A stretch of DNA of 64,000 nucleotides from Streptomyces sp. DH41 (GCF_029813785.1 NZ_JARVKY010000002.1:1-64000); one strand, 5' to 3'. Positions 1 to 10,045 are shown, counted from the stretch's first letter. Notes: generated by a model not told the origin, from the letters alone. Numbers and translations are program-made.

Positions 1-34
1 GGCTTCCCCCCGTCCCCCGTCGTTTCCTACGGAT

Positions 35-484
35 CTAGCTCATGGAGTCCGAGGCGCAGCGGGACCCGCTGTCCCACGGGTACTTCTTGCCCAGGCAGAC
101 GTACACACGGACCGTCCCGCTGCCCGCCCCGTTGGACTCCCAGAAAATGGGCTCCCCACCGGAGGTGGAGGTGTCGTCCACTCCGAGCGGGCCGTAGCGG
201 CCGTTCGCGTCCACGACATACGCGCGGGCCGCGACACCGTCGGCCTGGTGGTCCTGTACGTAGTTGTAGTAGCCGTCGTCGAAGTAGGCGTGTCCGCTGC
301 TGGGCTTGCACACGGTCGCCCGCACGGTGCCGCCGGACAGCCCCTGGGAGTTGGCCACGGTGGCGCGCACCGTCTCGCAGCGGACGGCGGCGTGAGCCTG
401 GGCCGGCAGCGCGACGCCGAGGGCGAACAGGGCCGTGGTCACTCCGGTCAGCGAGGCCGTGGCCCGCCAGGTGCTTCTTGCCAT
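35..484 (-). CDS. small secreted protein of unknown function
   Basis: 149 residues. The N-terminus is a clear Sec signal: Arg near the start, a hydrophobic stretch (about residues 10-25), then a PAQAHA cleavage region near residue 31. The mature part is about 118 residues, rich in Gly, Ser, Thr and Tyr, with four cysteines that could pair as two disulfides. No catalytic motif is recognisable. It lies 70 bp downstream of another small secreted protein on the same strand, so the two are probably one transcript from the promoter near 950-1160. I do not know the family; an extracellular or wall-associated role is inferred from the signal peptide alone. Confidence 0.75.
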   Translation of the reverse strand: MARSTWRATASLTGVTTALFALGVALPAQAHAAVRCETVRATVANSQGLSGGTVRATVCKPSSGHAYFDDGYYNYVQDHQADGVAARAYVVDANGRYGPLGVDDTSTSGGEPIFWESNGAGSGTVRVYVCLGKKYPWDSGSRCASDSMS

Positions 485-554
485 CGTTCGAGTCCTCTCA
501 TCGGCTTTTCTGATGGTCGGTGGCAGTGCTGGTGTGGAGGCCGGTGCTCGCGGG

Positions 555-950
555 TCAGGCGGCCCAGCTGCCGGTGGACTTCGCGTCCGAGCGGAACTCG
601 AAGGCGAACAGCTCGCCGACCCCTCCGCTCCTCGCGATGACGGTCCACTGCCCGGCGCGGGCGAGGGTGTAGTTCTTCTGGCACGTCTGGGCGCCGTCGC
701 TTTCGAAGCAGACCTTCACGTAGCGGTTCGTGTTGGGTTTGATGTTGATGTCGGCGCACGCGCTTGAGGTGCTGAACACATCGCCCGCCGGGAGCCAGTA
801 CGTTCCGGCCGGCTTGAGGTAGCTGTTCGCGCTGCCGTAGCAGGAAGCCGGCGCGATCTCGTGTGCCTGGGCCGCCGGAGCGAGGCCGAGGGCGCCGCCC
901 GCGAGAACGGTCGATATCGCGGTCGCGGCAATGCGCTGACGCATGGGCAT
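555..950 (-). CDS. small secreted protein, first gene of a secreted pair
   Basis: 131 residues starting MPMRQR; the second Met (942-944) is an alternative start. A longer reading frame continues upstream, but a signal peptide begins exactly here: MRQR, then a hydrophobic core to about residue 25 and an Ala-Gln-Ala cleavage site near residue 29. The mature domain has four cysteines, a Tyr-Trp segment and beta-rich composition, suggesting a small disulfide-bonded domain. No known family motif is seen. Transcription leads into the next secreted gene (35-484). The gene faces a transmembrane XRE regulator across a promoter full of TGTCC boxes, which suggests control by that regulator (inference). 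Confidence 0.75.
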   Translation of the reverse strand: MPMRQRIAATAISTVLAGGALGLAPAAQAHEIAPASCYGSANSYLKPAGTYWLPAGDVFSTSSACADINIKPNTNRYVKVCFESDGAQTCQKNYTLARAGQWTVIARSGGVGELFAFEFRSDAKSTGSWAA

Positions 951-1026
951 GAGGTGTCCCCCTGGGATCGACGAGTCGGATGGGTGGGTGCTCCGGCCGG
1001 GGCAGCACCGAGCCTGCTGGGGTGGG

Positions 1027-1112
1027 CCGGACAGGGACAAGAGCCGCCGCTGTCCCGGACAGCCCACTGACTGTCCGGCCTGGTCAGCGCCTTGTCCGGA
1101 TCTTGTCCGGAT
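1027..1112. promoter_or_regulatory. cluster of helically phased TGTCC boxes in a divergent promoter
   Basis: TGTCC starts at 1051, 1072, 1093 and 1104 on the plus strand, spacings of 21, 21 and 11 bp, that is multiples of one helical turn. Reverse copies (GGACA) lie at 1029-1033 and 1035-1039. The last two plus copies are a perfect 11-bp tandem repeat, CTTGTCCGGAT, at 1091-1101 and 1102-1112. The cluster sits between the start of the secreted protein gene (950) and the XRE regulator (1167). Phased boxes of this kind suggest cooperative binding by a DNA-binding protein; the XRE protein next door is the obvious candidate, but that is inference. Confidence 0.5.
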
Positions 1113-1166
1113 CATGAGGACCGTGGCGGGAAACGGGATTGTGCGGCCGTCCGAGCAGGGCCGACG

Positions 1167-2108
1167 ATGTGCGGCATGGAGTTCAGGGGGGACGCGAGTC
1201 CCCAACAAGCGTGTGACGTAGGTGAGTTCATTGCCGCCATGCGAGAGCTCAAGGAACGGGCGGGGCTGACGTACCGCCAGTTGGAGGAGCGTGCCGCCGA
1301 GCACGGCGGGGTGTTGCCGCGCAGCACCCTGGCCGATGTGCTGCGCGGCCGGACCCTGCCGCGTCCGGAACTGCTGACCGCCTTCGTGCAAGCCTGCGGG
1401 GACGGCGAGCGGGTGGCGCAGTGGCTGGCGGCCCGGGACGGCCTCGTCCGAGGGGAGGGCACCGCGGAGAAGGGCCCGGATCCGAGGCGGGGCGTCCGCG
1501 TCCACCTCGGTGCGCGGGTGTTCACGGCTCCCGTCCTGCTGGCGTCGGTGGTCCTGGTGGCGCTCCTGGCCGCCGCCGTCTGGGCTCTGGTCTCCTTCCG
1601 GGAGGACGGCGGCTCGAAGGGCGAAGGGGGCGGGGGCCTCGCCGCGGCCGACGCACGGTCCGAGTTGCCCGAGGGCCACGTGCAGATCCGTCCGGCCCTG
1701 GCGAACGGCCTCTGCCTGACGGACGGTCACAGCAGCCGGTACAAGTCACTGGTCGCCGCGCAGCGGCCGTGCGACGAGGTCGCGCCCCAGGAGACGACGC
1801 TGGTTCCGCTCGGCGGGAACACCTTCCGGATCCGCTGGTACCACCCCGATCACGGCTCCGGCTGTCTGACGGCCCTGGTCGAAGGACCGGGTTCCGGGCT
1901 GCTGGAGCCGTGGGACGACTGCGGGAAGACGACCCCGTTCCGGATCGCGCCGGCCGGGCCGGACGGAAGCCTCCGGTACTCGCTGCGTGTCGACGGCCGG
2001 GGTTGCGTGGCCATCGGCGACGCGGACACCTCGGAGGGAGCCGAGGCCGTGGTGGAGCCGTGCCGGCCGAAGGACAGCCAGGTCTTCGTCATCCGGTCGG
2101 CGCGGTGA
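1167..2108 (+). CDS. membrane-anchored XRE-family regulator with lectin-like extracellular domain
   Basis: 313 residues from the ATG at 1167, chosen because GAGCAGGG lies 6 bases upstream; an earlier in-frame ATG at 1092 would add a non-conserved leader. Residues about 15-90 form an XRE-type helix-turn-helix (LTYRQLEERA, then STLADVLRG). A single membrane segment follows at about 118-140, and the C-terminal 140 residues are Cys-containing and resemble a ricin-B/beta-trefoil-like domain (CLTDG, repeated GSGCLT/GCVAIG elements). This layout suggests a sensor with an outside ligand domain and an inside DNA-binding domain. It is divergent from the two small secreted proteins, which are likely targets. 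The membrane topology and target are inferred. Confidence 0.75.
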   Translation: MCGMEFRGDASPQQACDVGEFIAAMRELKERAGLTYRQLEERAAEHGGVLPRSTLADVLRGRTLPRPELLTAFVQACGDGERVAQWLAARDGLVRGEGTAEKGPDPRRGVRVHLGARVFTAPVLLASVVLVALLAAAVWALVSFREDGGSKGEGGGGLAAADARSELPEGHVQIRPALANGLCLTDGHSSRYKSLVAAQRPCDEVAPQETTLVPLGGNTFRIRWYHPDHGSGCLTALVEGPGSGLLEPWDDCGKTTPFRIAPAGPDGSLRYSLRVDGRGCVAIGDADTSEGAEAVVEPCRPKDSQVFVIRSAR

Positions 2109-2283
2109 GGTCGAGAGTCGACCTCACCGTTCGAGCATGACCCTCTACCGTGCCGGCTGGGCGGGCTCACCCGGTTCGGCCCCGGCATGGGTGCGTTGAT
2201 CGCGCGCAGAAGGCTGTGACCGTATGACCACGCTCACTCCGAGGGCCGCAAGCGACTGCTGTGACCCCGCGGGGCAGAAGTCA

Positions 2284-2311
2284 GGGGCCCGACTCCGAGG
2301 AGTCGGGCCCC
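2284..2311. terminator. bidirectional hairpin terminator
   Basis: Perfect 13-bp inverted repeat, GGGGCCCGACTCC at 2284-2296 and its complement at 2299-2311, separated by GA. It lies in the 304-bp gap between the convergent XRE gene (ends 2108) and spore-pigment hydroxylase gene (ends 2413), so it can end both transcripts. There is no U-tract, as is common in Streptomyces. I see no gene in the rest of this gap. Confidence 0.7.
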
Positions 2312-2412
2312 GTCTGCGGCGACACCGTCCGGCACGGCCGGCCCGGCACGGTCATCGCCTCCCAGCCTGAGGGCATCGCGCCCGGTGCGCGGTGCTCAGC
2401 GACCGGTCTGTG

Positions 2413-4305
2413 TCAGGCGCGGGACAGGACCGTGTTCACCACCTGGCGCAGCATCGCCTCCGGGTCGGGGGCCGGGCCCGGGGAGCGCCAGGCCACGAAG
2501 CCGTCGGGGCGGACGAGGACCGCGCCGCCGCGGGTGACTCCGTGGGACTTCGCCCAGTCGGTGTCCTCGTCGTCCGGGGTCACGTCGGCCTCCGGGGTGC
2601 CGCCCACGCGGTACGACTTCAGCGGGACCCGCATGTCGGCCGCCAGGTGCGTCGCCGCCTCGTGCCAGCCGGTGGGCTGTGCGGCGTCGCTGAGCAGGAC
2701 CAGGGAGTCCTCGTAGAGGTCCAGGGTGGAGACGCGGGTGGTGGTGCCGGTCTGGCGGAGCCAGAGGTGGGGGGCCCTGCTGCCGGGGGCGCCTGTGAGG
2801 TCCAGGCCCTCCGGGACCACCGGTGCTCCGGGGTCGGCGCCGACCACCGCGCCCTGGGTGTAGCGGTAGCCGAGGGCGACGTTGAGGATGCCGCCCGGGC
2901 CGCCGCCGGGGCCTCCGGCCGCCCCACCGCCGGGGCCACCCGGGCCCCCGCCTGAACCGCCGGAGCCGCCACCCGGACCGCCGGAGCCGCCACCCGGGCC
3001 GCCAGGGCCACCGCCCGGACCGCCAGGGCCACCGCTCGGGCCGCCGGGGCCACCGCCCGGGGCGCCGGGACCGCCGACAGGGCGTCCGCCAGGAGCGCCG
3101 CCGGGCGCTCCGCCCGGCCCCCCGGGTCCCATCCCCGGCGGAGGTGCGAAGCCCGGGTGGCTGTGTTCCACCGAGCGGCCCGCGGCTCGGGCGCTGGTGG
3201 CCTCCGCGACCGGGCGGCGTTCGGCGTCGTAGGTGTCCAGGAGGCCGTCTCCTGCCCAGCCCTCCAGGACCGCGGCCAGTTTCCAGGCGAGGTTGTGGGC
3301 GTCCTGGATGCCGGTGTTGGAGCCGAAGGCGCCGGTGGGGGACATCTCGTGGGCCGAGTCGCCGGCGAGGAGGACGCGGCCGGAGCGGTAGCTGCGGGCG
3401 ACGCGCTGGGCGGCGTGCCAGGGGGCCTTGCCGGTGATCTCGACGTCGAGGTCGGGGTCGCCGATCGCGCGGCGGATGTGGGCGGCGCAGCGCTCGTCGG
3501 TGAAGTCCTCGACGGTTTCGCCCTGTTCGGGGTGCCAGGGGGCGTGGAAGACCCAGTTCTCGCGGTTGTCGACGGGGAGGAGGGCACCGTCGGCGTCCTC
3601 GTTGGTCAGGTAGCAGACGATGAAGCGGCGGTCGCCGACCACGTCGGCCAGGCGGCGGGAGCGGAAGGTGACGCTGACGTTGTGGAACAGGTCGCCGGGG
3701 CCGCTCTGGCCGATGCCGAGCTGTTCGCGGACGGGGCTGCGGGGGCCGTCGGCGGCGACCAGGTAGTCGGCGCGGATGGTGGTGTGCTCGCCGGTCTCCC
3801 GGCTCTTCACGATGGCCGTGACGCCGTCGCCGTCGGCCTCGAACGACAGCAGTTCCGTGCCGAAGCGCAGGTCGCCGCCGAGGTTGGTGGCGTGGGTGAG
3901 GAGTTCCGGCTCCAGGTCGTTCTGGCTGCACAGGCACCACGCGCTGGGGCTGAAGCGGGCCAGTCCGCCTCCCGCGTCGATCTCCTTGAGCAGCCACTCC
4001 CCCTCGTCCGAGACCAGGGTGGGCGTCTGGTAGATGCCGTGGTTCTCGGACAGGGTGGCGGCGGCCTTCCTGATGTCCGGCTCGGTTCCGGCCACGCGGA
4101 AGAGCTCCATCGTGCGGACGTTGTTGCCGCGCCCGCGGGGGTGGATGGAGGTGCCGGAGTGGCGCTCCACCAGGGTGTGCCGGATGCCCAGCCGCCCCAG
4201 GAAGACCGAGGTCGACAGGCCCACCAGGGATCCGCCGACGATGAGGACCGGGACTCGGTGGGCCCCGGGGGCGGCTCCGCCGGACCGGTCGGCTCTTTCG
4301 TTCAT
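2413..4305 (-). CDS. whiE-ORFVIII: FAD-dependent aromatic hydroxylase of the spore pigment locus (whiE ORFVIII type)
   Basis: 630 residues from the ATG at 4305, with GGAGG 8 bases upstream. The protein is a class A flavoprotein monooxygenase of the PheA/TfdB type. The FAD dinucleotide motif VLIVGGSLVGL is at residues 20-30, the middle motif with DGPRS near 186-190, and the second FAD motif GDSAHEMSP at 315-323. A thioredoxin-like C-terminal domain follows (about 473-630). Between the two lies a Gly/Pro-rich block (391-472) that is not expected in this family. The enzyme would hydroxylate the polyketide made by the divergent operon (from 4638). In S. coelicolor the homologous gene has its own late, sigma-F dependent promoter; nothing here proves that. 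Confidence 0.9.
   Translation of the reverse strand: MNERADRSGGAAPGAHRVPVLIVGGSLVGLSTSVFLGRLGIRHTLVERHSGTSIHPRGRGNNVRTMELFRVAGTEPDIRKAAATLSENHGIYQTPTLVSDEGEWLLKEIDAGGGLARFSPSAWCLCSQNDLEPELLTHATNLGGDLRFGTELLSFEADGDGVTAIVKSRETGEHTTIRADYLVAADGPRSPVREQLGIGQSGPGDLFHNVSVTFRSRRLADVVGDRRFIVCYLTNEDADGALLPVDNRENWVFHAPWHPEQGETVEDFTDERCAAHIRRAIGDPDLDVEITGKAPWHAAQRVARSYRSGRVLLAGDSAHEMSPTGAFGSNTGIQDAHNLAWKLAAVLEGWAGDGLLDTYDAERRPVAEATSARAAGRSVEHSHPGFAPPPGMGPGGPGGAPGGAPGGRPVGGPGAPGGGPGGPSGGPGGPGGGPGGPGGGSGGPGGGSGGSGGGPGGPGGGAAGGPGGGPGGILNVALGYRYTQGAVVGADPGAPVVPEGLDLTGAPGSRAPHLWLRQTGTTTRVSTLDLYEDSLVLLSDAAQPTGWHEAATHLAADMRVPLKSYRVGGTPEADVTPDDEDTDWAKSHGVTRGGAVLVRPDGFVAWRSPGPAPDPEAMLRQVVNTVLSRA
2890..3135 (-). 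repeat. Gly/Pro-rich low-complexity insert inside the hydroxylase gene
   Basis: Codes for residues 391-472 of the hydroxylase: about 82 residues made almost only of G, P, S and A in the pattern GGPGG/GGSGG. The DNA is a run of degenerate 9-12 bp units (ggaccgccagggccaccg-like). It falls exactly between the FAD/substrate domain and the C-terminal thioredoxin-like domain, so it probably acts as a flexible linker grown by repeat slippage. The plus-strand ORF opposite it (2882-3232, Pro-rich) is only its antisense shadow. Confidence 0.85.
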
Positions 4306-4311
4306 TTGTTC

Positions 4312-4399
4312 GTCCTCCGTTGTGACAGACGTCGTCCTTCGTCGTGACGGACGTCGTCCTCCGTGGTGGCGGACGTTCGCCCTCCGTGTGTCGGACCGT
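4312..4399. repeat. four 22-bp imperfect tandem repeats in the spore-pigment divergent promoter
   Basis: Units at 4312-4333, 4334-4355, 4356-4377 and 4378-4399, each containing GTCCTCCGT or a close variant followed by a GACGGACGT-like part. The first unit includes the ribosome binding site of the hydroxylase gene (GGAGGAC on the minus strand), so every unit carries an SD-like GGAGG or GAAGG. The array lies in the region between the hydroxylase and the ORFI operon that should hold both promoters or leaders. Confidence 0.75.
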
Positions 4400-4533
4400 C
4401 GTCGCGTGACTCGCCCCGCGGCAGATGTGTGCCGGGGGTCTTCATGCATGCCCCGTGCGGCCCGACGAGGCCCGCGGTGGCTCAGGCTTCACCCGCTTAA
4501 CCCGTCTGGTTCGCGGTCCTCGCGGGCACGGCT

Positions 4534-4543
4534 CACGATCGTG
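4534..4543. promoter_or_regulatory. 10-bp palindrome upstream of the spore pigment operon
   Basis: CACGATCGTG is a perfect palindrome about 100 bp before the ORFI start, followed by a TTACTG that could be part of a -10 region. It could be an operator of the operon. It is short and I cannot assign a regulator, so it is only a candidate. Confidence 0.25.
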
Positions 4544-4637
4544 CTTACTGCGACCGCCGCACCCCGCCGGAGCCATGGCGCGCGCCGCGACGATCGCCCC
4601 AGTCCACGAGGAAGTTCCCGGAGAAGAGGTGGGCCGG

Positions 4638-5873
4638 ATGACGGTCTCTCCCGTCGTAGCGACGGATACCGTGTCGGCGGATGCCCTGACCACAGACGCC
4701 GCGGCGGTATCGGCCCCCGCGGAAGCGGGTGGCGTGTCGATATCCGCGTTCGACGGATCCCGTGTACGGGTCGTCCTGATGCTGGACATCCACGACGGAA
4801 CGCAGCAGGAGTTCCTGGACGCCTACGACGGTATCCGTGACCGGGTCGCCGCCGTTCCGGGGCACGTCAGCGACCAGCTGTGCCAGTCTCTGGACAATCC
4901 CACCCAGTGGCTCCTCACCAGCGAATGGGAGAGCGCGGCCCCCTTCCTCGCCTGGGTCAGCAGCGAAGAGCACATCGACACCGTCGAGCCCCTTCAGGAC
5001 TACGTCCGCGACACCCAGTCCCTGCGCTACAGCGTCCTGCGGGAGACCACCGGCGATCAGCCCCCGTCCGCCGCGGCGGGTGAGCCACCGCGGCCCGCTC
5101 CCCGGATCGGGAACGATGTCGTACGGCACGCTCTGACCTTCACCGTACGGCCCGGCAGCGAGGGCGAGGTCGCCCGGCTGCTGGCCGACTACTCGCCGCC
5201 CGACGCCCGTGTCGACGACTCCGGCCGGCTGCTGCGCACCTCGGTCTTCCTGCACGGCAACCGGGTCGTGAGGGCCGTGGAGGTGCGGGGCGACCTGCAG
5301 TCCGCGCTGCGCCATGTCGCCCGGCAGCCCGGGGTGCAGGCCGTCGAGGAGGCCCTCAACCCGTATCTGGAGCAGGAACGGGACCTCCGCGATCCTCGGT
5401 CCGCCCGGCGGTTCTTCACCCGGGCCGCGATGCCGGCCGTCCACCACATGACGTCCCGCGGCCGGGCCGGCGCGCGCGACGCGCGGCTGGCGCTGCTGTA
5501 CCCGGCCCGGGCCGGCGCCGGCCTGGAACTGGCCCGGCTGCTGGCCGGCCAGGACGCGGCCGCCGTCCACGCCCCGGACAACCCGGTCCGCTCCGCCACC
5601 GTCTTCCACCGCGACGACCTCGTCGTACGGCTCGTCGACGTGGACGGCGACCCGGAGGACGCGCCCGCGTACGTGCTGGGCCTGCACGGGGCCACCGATG
5701 CCACCGGAACCGCCGGTACCGCCGGGATCGCCGGGATCGCCGTGGCCGAGCGGTTGCTGGACACCGCCGCCGTCGGTGTCGACGGGCCCCTGACGGAGGC
5801 CCGCACGCTGTCGCTGCTGCTCGCCCGGGTCCGTATGAGGCCCCTGACCGACCGGCGTTCGTCCGACTCCTGA
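4638..5873 (+). CDS. whiE-ORFI: spore pigment biosynthesis protein, ABM plus SchA/CurD-like domains (whiE ORFI type)
   Basis: 411 residues from the ATG at 4638 (AGAGGTGG upstream); the in-frame ATG at 4575 is an alternative. Residues about 43-135 look like an antibiotic biosynthesis monooxygenase (ABM, dimeric alpha-beta barrel) domain: [20 protein letters not shown] then a TSEWES block. Residues about 148-245 and 270-340 are two related SchA/CurD-type modules of the same fold (LTFTVRPG... and [10 protein letters not shown]...). It is the first gene of the operon and probably helps oxygenate or fold the polyketide chain. Near residues 355-370 the DNA contains 9-bp repeats giving a Gly-Thr-Ala/Gly-Ile-Ala run. 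The exact chemistry is not known to me. Confidence 0.85.
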   Translation: MTVSPVVATDTVSADALTTDAAAVSAPAEAGGVSISAFDGSRVRVVLMLDIHDGTQQEFLDAYDGIRDRVAAVPGHVSDQLCQSLDNPTQWLLTSEWESAAPFLAWVSSEEHIDTVEPLQDYVRDTQSLRYSVLRETTGDQPPSAAAGEPPRPAPRIGNDVVRHALTFTVRPGSEGEVARLLADYSPPDARVDDSGRLLRTSVFLHGNRVVRAVEVRGDLQSALRHVARQPGVQAVEEALNPYLEQERDLRDPRSARRFFTRAAMPAVHHMTSRGRAGARDARLALLYPARAGAGLELARLLAGQDAAAVHAPDNPVRSATVFHRDDLVVRLVDVDGDPEDAPAYVLGLHGATDATGTAGTAGIAGIAVAERLLDTAAVGVDGPLTEARTLSLLLARVRMRPLTDRRSSDS

Positions 5874-6051
5874 ACCAGACGGCCGACGCACGCCCCCAGG
5901 AACACGCGGTCAGGCCACACCCCACCCGCCCACACTCCCCGCCCCGAACCACGCGGCCAACCACGCGGCCGGCCGGGCCCAACGGCGCGCCCGCCGGTCT
6001 GTGTGGACACTCCCCTCCCCCACCGCCTCCTGTCACCCCGGAGTGAACGAC

Positions 6052-6525
6052 ATGACAGACCAGCAGGTACGCATCGTCTCCCTCGGCGACATCGCGCCGA
6101 ACCGCCGCCGCGGCGGAGACCTCCGCGCCCTTCTCACGCCCACCACCGCCGGGTCGACCAGCGGTTTCATGGGCGTGGCGATCGTGCAGCCCGGTGACCG
6201 GATCGCCGAGCACTACCACCCGTACTCCGAGGAGTTCGTGTACGTCACCGACGGCGGACTGGAGGTGGACCTGGACGGGGTGCCGCACTCCCTGTCCACC
6301 GGGCAGGGGCTGCTGATCCCCCAGGACATGCGCCACCGCTTCCGCAACGTAGGTGACGTCGAGGCACGCATCGTCTTCCACCTGGGGCCGCTCGCCCCGC
6401 GTCCGGAACTCGGCCACGTCGACACGGAGGACGCCGCGGGCAACGCCCTCCCGCACGACGGGGACCACGCCGGATGCGCCGGGCGGCACGAGCGTCCCGC
6501 CACCGCGGCCGAGGCGGTGTCATGA
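6052..6525 (+). CDS. whiE-ORFII: cupin-domain protein of the spore pigment operon (whiE ORFII type)
   Basis: 157 residues; the ATG at 6052 has GGAG 8 bases upstream. It is a single cupin: motif 1 H54-x-H56 with a Glu at 60/61 (HYHPYSEEF) and motif 2 His at about 95 (DMRHRF), enough to bind a metal. Cupins of this type occur in most spore-pigment and many aromatic polyketide clusters, where they assist cyclisation or oxygenation. The last four bases (ATGA) overlap the start of the ketosynthase gene, so translation is coupled. 178 bp separate it from ORFI without a visible terminator. Confidence 0.88.
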   Translation: MTDQQVRIVSLGDIAPNRRRGGDLRALLTPTTAGSTSGFMGVAIVQPGDRIAEHYHPYSEEFVYVTDGGLEVDLDGVPHSLSTGQGLLIPQDMRHRFRNVGDVEARIVFHLGPLAPRPELGHVDTEDAAGNALPHDGDHAGCAGRHERPATAAEAVS

Positions 6526-7793
6526 ACCGGCGTCGGGTCGCCGTCACGGGCATAGGCGTCGTCGCCCCGGGCGGGATCGGCGTGCCCCAGTTCTGGGGCC
6601 TGCTGTCCGACGGCCGTACGGCGACGCGCGGCATCTCCCTGTTCGACCCGGCCGGGCTGCGTTCGCGGATCGCCGCCGAGTGCGACTTCGAACCGTCCGA
6701 GCACGGGCTGGACCTCGCCACGGTCCAGCGGTGCGACCGGTACGTGCAGTTCGCGCTCGTCGCCGCCGCCGAGGCGGTGCGGGACGCGAACCTCGACATG
6801 GAGCGGGAGGATCCCTGGCGGGCCGGCGCCACGCTGGGCACGGCGGTCGGCGGCACGACCCGGCTGGAGCACGACTACGTCCTGGTCAGTGAGCGCGGCT
6901 CGCGGTGGGACGTGGACGACCGGCGGGCCGAGCCGCACCTGGAGCGGGCCTTCACCCCGGCGACGCTGTCGTCGGCCGTGGCCGAGGAGTTCGGCGTGCA
7001 CGGACCGGTGCAGACCGTGTCCACCGGGTGCACGTCCGGCCTGGACGCGGTGGGATACGCCTACCACGCGGTCGCCGAGGGACGCGTCGACGTGTGCCTG
7101 GCGGGCGCGGCGGACTCGCCGATCTCACCGATCACCATGGCCTGCTTCGACGCCATCAAGGCGACCTCGCCCAACAACGACGACCCCGCGCACGCGTCCC
7201 GGCCCTTCGACGCCGACCGCAACGGCTTCGTCATGGGGGAGGGCGCGGCGGTGCTGGTCCTGGAGGATCTGGAGCACGCCCGGGCCCGTGGGGCGGACGT
7301 GTACTGCGAGATCTCCGGCTACGCCACCTTCGGCAACGCCTACCACATGACCGGGCTCACCAAGGAGGGCCTGGAGATGGCGCGGGCCATCGACACGGCG
7401 CTCGACATGGCCGAACTGGACGGCTCCGCCATCGACTACGTCAACGCGCACGGCTCCGGCACCCAGCAGAACGACCGGCACGAGACCGCCGCCGTCAAAC
7501 GTTCGCTGGGCGAGCACGCCTACGCGACGCCGATGAGCTCGATCAAGTCCATGGTGGGCCACTCGCTGGGCGCGATCGGCTCGATAGAGCTGGCCGCGTG
7601 CGTACTGGCGATGGCCCACCAGGTGGTGCCGCCCACCGCCAACTACACGACCCCCGACCCCGAGTGCGATCTGGACTACGTGCCGCGCGAGGCACGGGAG
7701 CGGACGCTGCGGCACGTGCTGTCGGTGGGCAGCGGCTTCGGCGGCTTCCAGTCCGCCGTCGTACTGAGCGGTTGCGAAGGAGGGCTGCGATGA
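6522..7793 (+). CDS. whiE-ORFIII: ketosynthase alpha of the type II spore pigment polyketide synthase (whiE ORFIII type)
   Basis: 423 residues beginning [10 protein letters not shown] at the ATG overlapping the cupin stop. It is a beta-ketoacyl synthase with the full catalytic triad: Cys170 in [13 protein letters not shown], His310 in VNAHGSGT and His347 in [12 protein letters not shown]. It makes the polyketide chain by decarboxylative condensation of malonyl units on the ACP, as a heterodimer with the chain-length factor encoded next. The stop overlaps the chain-length factor start (ATGA), which favours equal synthesis of the two subunits. Confidence 0.95.
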   Translation: MNRRRVAVTGIGVVAPGGIGVPQFWGLLSDGRTATRGISLFDPAGLRSRIAAECDFEPSEHGLDLATVQRCDRYVQFALVAAAEAVRDANLDMEREDPWRAGATLGTAVGGTTRLEHDYVLVSERGSRWDVDDRRAEPHLERAFTPATLSSAVAEEFGVHGPVQTVSTGCTSGLDAVGYAYHAVAEGRVDVCLAGAADSPISPITMACFDAIKATSPNNDDPAHASRPFDADRNGFVMGEGAAVLVLEDLEHARARGADVYCEISGYATFGNAYHMTGLTKEGLEMARAIDTALDMAELDGSAIDYVNAHGSGTQQNDRHETAAVKRSLGEHAYATPMSSIKSMVGHSLGAIGSIELAACVLAMAHQVVPPTANYTTPDPECDLDYVPREARERTLRHVLSVGSGFGGFQSAVVLSGCEGGLR

Positions 7794-9145
7794 GCGGACC
7801 ACAACGGACCACGCGCCGTCAGCGGGACGGCGGCAGGCATGCGGACGGTGACAGCCACGCCGACGGCGGCGGGCGCGCGGACGGTGACAGGCACGCGGAC
7901 GGTGGCAGGCGTGCCGTCGTCACCGGGCTCGGCGTGGTGTCTCCGCACGGCATCGGCGTGGAGGCGTTCTGGAAGGCGGTCGCGGACGGCACCAGCAGCC
8001 TCGGGCCCGTCACCCGCGAGGGCTGCGACCATCTGCCGCTACGGGTCGCGGGCGAGGTGCGCGGTTTCGACGCGGCCGAGACGGTCGAGGAGCGCTACCT
8101 CGTCCAGACCGACCGGTTCACGCACTTCGCGCTGACCGCCACCCACCTCGCCCTGACCGACGCCCGGTTCGGGCGCGCCGACGTCGAGTCGCCGTACTCG
8201 GTGGGCGTGGTCACCGCCGCCGGATCGGGCGGCGGCGAGTTCGGGCAGCGGGAGCTGCAGAACCTGTGGGGCCAGGGGTCGCGGTATGTCGGCCCGTACC
8301 AGTCGATCGCCTGGTTCTACGCGGCCAGCACCGGCCAGGTCTCCATCCGCAACGACTTCAAGGGTCCCTGCGGGGTCGTGGCCGCCGACGAGGCGGGCGG
8401 CCTGGACGCCCTGGCGCACGCGGCGCTCGCCGTGCGGAACGGCACCGACACGGTGGTCTGCGGCGCGACGGAGGCGCCGTTGGCCCCGTACTCGATCGTC
8501 TGCCAGCTGGGCTACCCCGAGCTGAGCCGCGCCACCGAACCCGACCGTGCCTACCGCCCGTTCACCGGTGCCGCCTGCGGGTTCGCGCCGGCCGAGGGCG
8601 GTGCCGTGCTCGTGGTCGAGGACGAGGCGGCGGCCCTGGAACGCGGGGCGGACGTGCGGGCCACGGTGGCCGGACACGCGGCGACCTTCACCGGGCCGTC
8701 CCGCTGGGCGGAGTCTCGGGCCGGGCTGGCCCGCGCGATCGAGGGCGCGCTGGCCGAGGCGGGGTGCCGGCCCGAGGAGGTGGACGTGGTGTTCGCGGAC
8801 GCCCTCGGCGTCCCGGAGGCCGACCGGGCCGAGGCCCTGGCGCTCGCGGACGCGCTCGGCGCGCACGCGCGGCGCGTGCCGGTCACCGCGCCCAAGACCG
8901 GGACCGGGCGGGCGTACTGCGCGGCACCGGTGCTGGACGTGGCGACCGCGGTGCTCGCCATGGAGCACGGGCTGATCCCGCCCACCCCGCACGTGTTCGA
9001 CGTGTGCCACGACCTGGACGTGGTGGCCGGCCGCGCCCGGCCCGCCGAGATCCGCACGGCCCTGGTACTCGGCCGTGGGCTCATGGGTTCCAACTCGGCG
9101 CTCGTCCTGCGGCAGGGCGGCACCGCGCCGTCCGCGAACGGATGA
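7790..9145 (+). CDS. whiE-ORFIV: chain-length factor (ketosynthase beta) of the spore pigment PKS (whiE ORFIV type)
   Basis: 451 residues from the ATG overlapping the ketosynthase stop. The fold matches a ketosynthase ([13 protein letters not shown] from about residue 42), but the nucleophile Cys is missing. In the equivalent position [12 protein letters not shown] has Glu201 where antibiotic-type chain-length factors usually have Gln. The His motifs are also lost, as expected for KS-beta. The subunit primes and sets the chain length of the polyketide. The first about 40 residues are an unusual extension with four His/Arg-Ala-Asp-Gly units encoded by imperfect tandem repeats; the core begins only after it. 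A GTG or ATG start near residue 40 is not seen, so the extension is probably translated. Confidence 0.93.
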   Translation: MSGPQRTTRRQRDGGRHADGDSHADGGGRADGDRHADGGRRAVVTGLGVVSPHGIGVEAFWKAVADGTSSLGPVTREGCDHLPLRVAGEVRGFDAAETVEERYLVQTDRFTHFALTATHLALTDARFGRADVESPYSVGVVTAAGSGGGEFGQRELQNLWGQGSRYVGPYQSIAWFYAASTGQVSIRNDFKGPCGVVAADEAGGLDALAHAALAVRNGTDTVVCGATEAPLAPYSIVCQLGYPELSRATEPDRAYRPFTGAACGFAPAEGGAVLVVEDEAAALERGADVRATVAGHAATFTGPSRWAESRAGLARAIEGALAEAGCRPEEVDVVFADALGVPEADRAEALALADALGAHARRVPVTAPKTGTGRAYCAAPVLDVATAVLAMEHGLIPPTPHVFDVCHDLDVVAGRARPAEIRTALVLGRGLMGSNSALVLRQGGTAPSANG

Positions 9146-9257
9146 CGGCCGACCGATGAGGGACCCGACGTCGGCGTCCGGCCCGACCCGACCAACGCCA
9201 ATCCCGAGTGAGCGCCGCTTCCCGGCGAGCACCGACCGAGTTGAAGGAGCACCCCGC

Positions 9258-10008
<751 letters not shown>

Positions 10009-10045
10009 CACCGAGTCGACCGACACCCACGGAGGGCACCTCCCC

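Noticed and set aside
555..1730. 391-residue reading of the second secreted protein
   Set aside because: The upstream 260 codons are antisense to the XRE gene; a signal peptide begins precisely at the ATG at 950.
2882..3232. Pro-rich 116-codon ORF on the plus strand
   Set aside because: It is exactly opposite the Gly/Pro-rich insert of the hydroxylase gene and only mirrors that repeat.
4312..4399. Possible CRISPR-like array
   Set aside because: The 22-bp units are directly adjacent without spacers, and no cas gene is present. The same holds for the 24-bp repeats at 55494-55565.
7790..9145. Second active ketosynthase
   Set aside because: The nucleophilic Cys and the His motifs are missing, so it is a chain-length factor, not a condensing enzyme.
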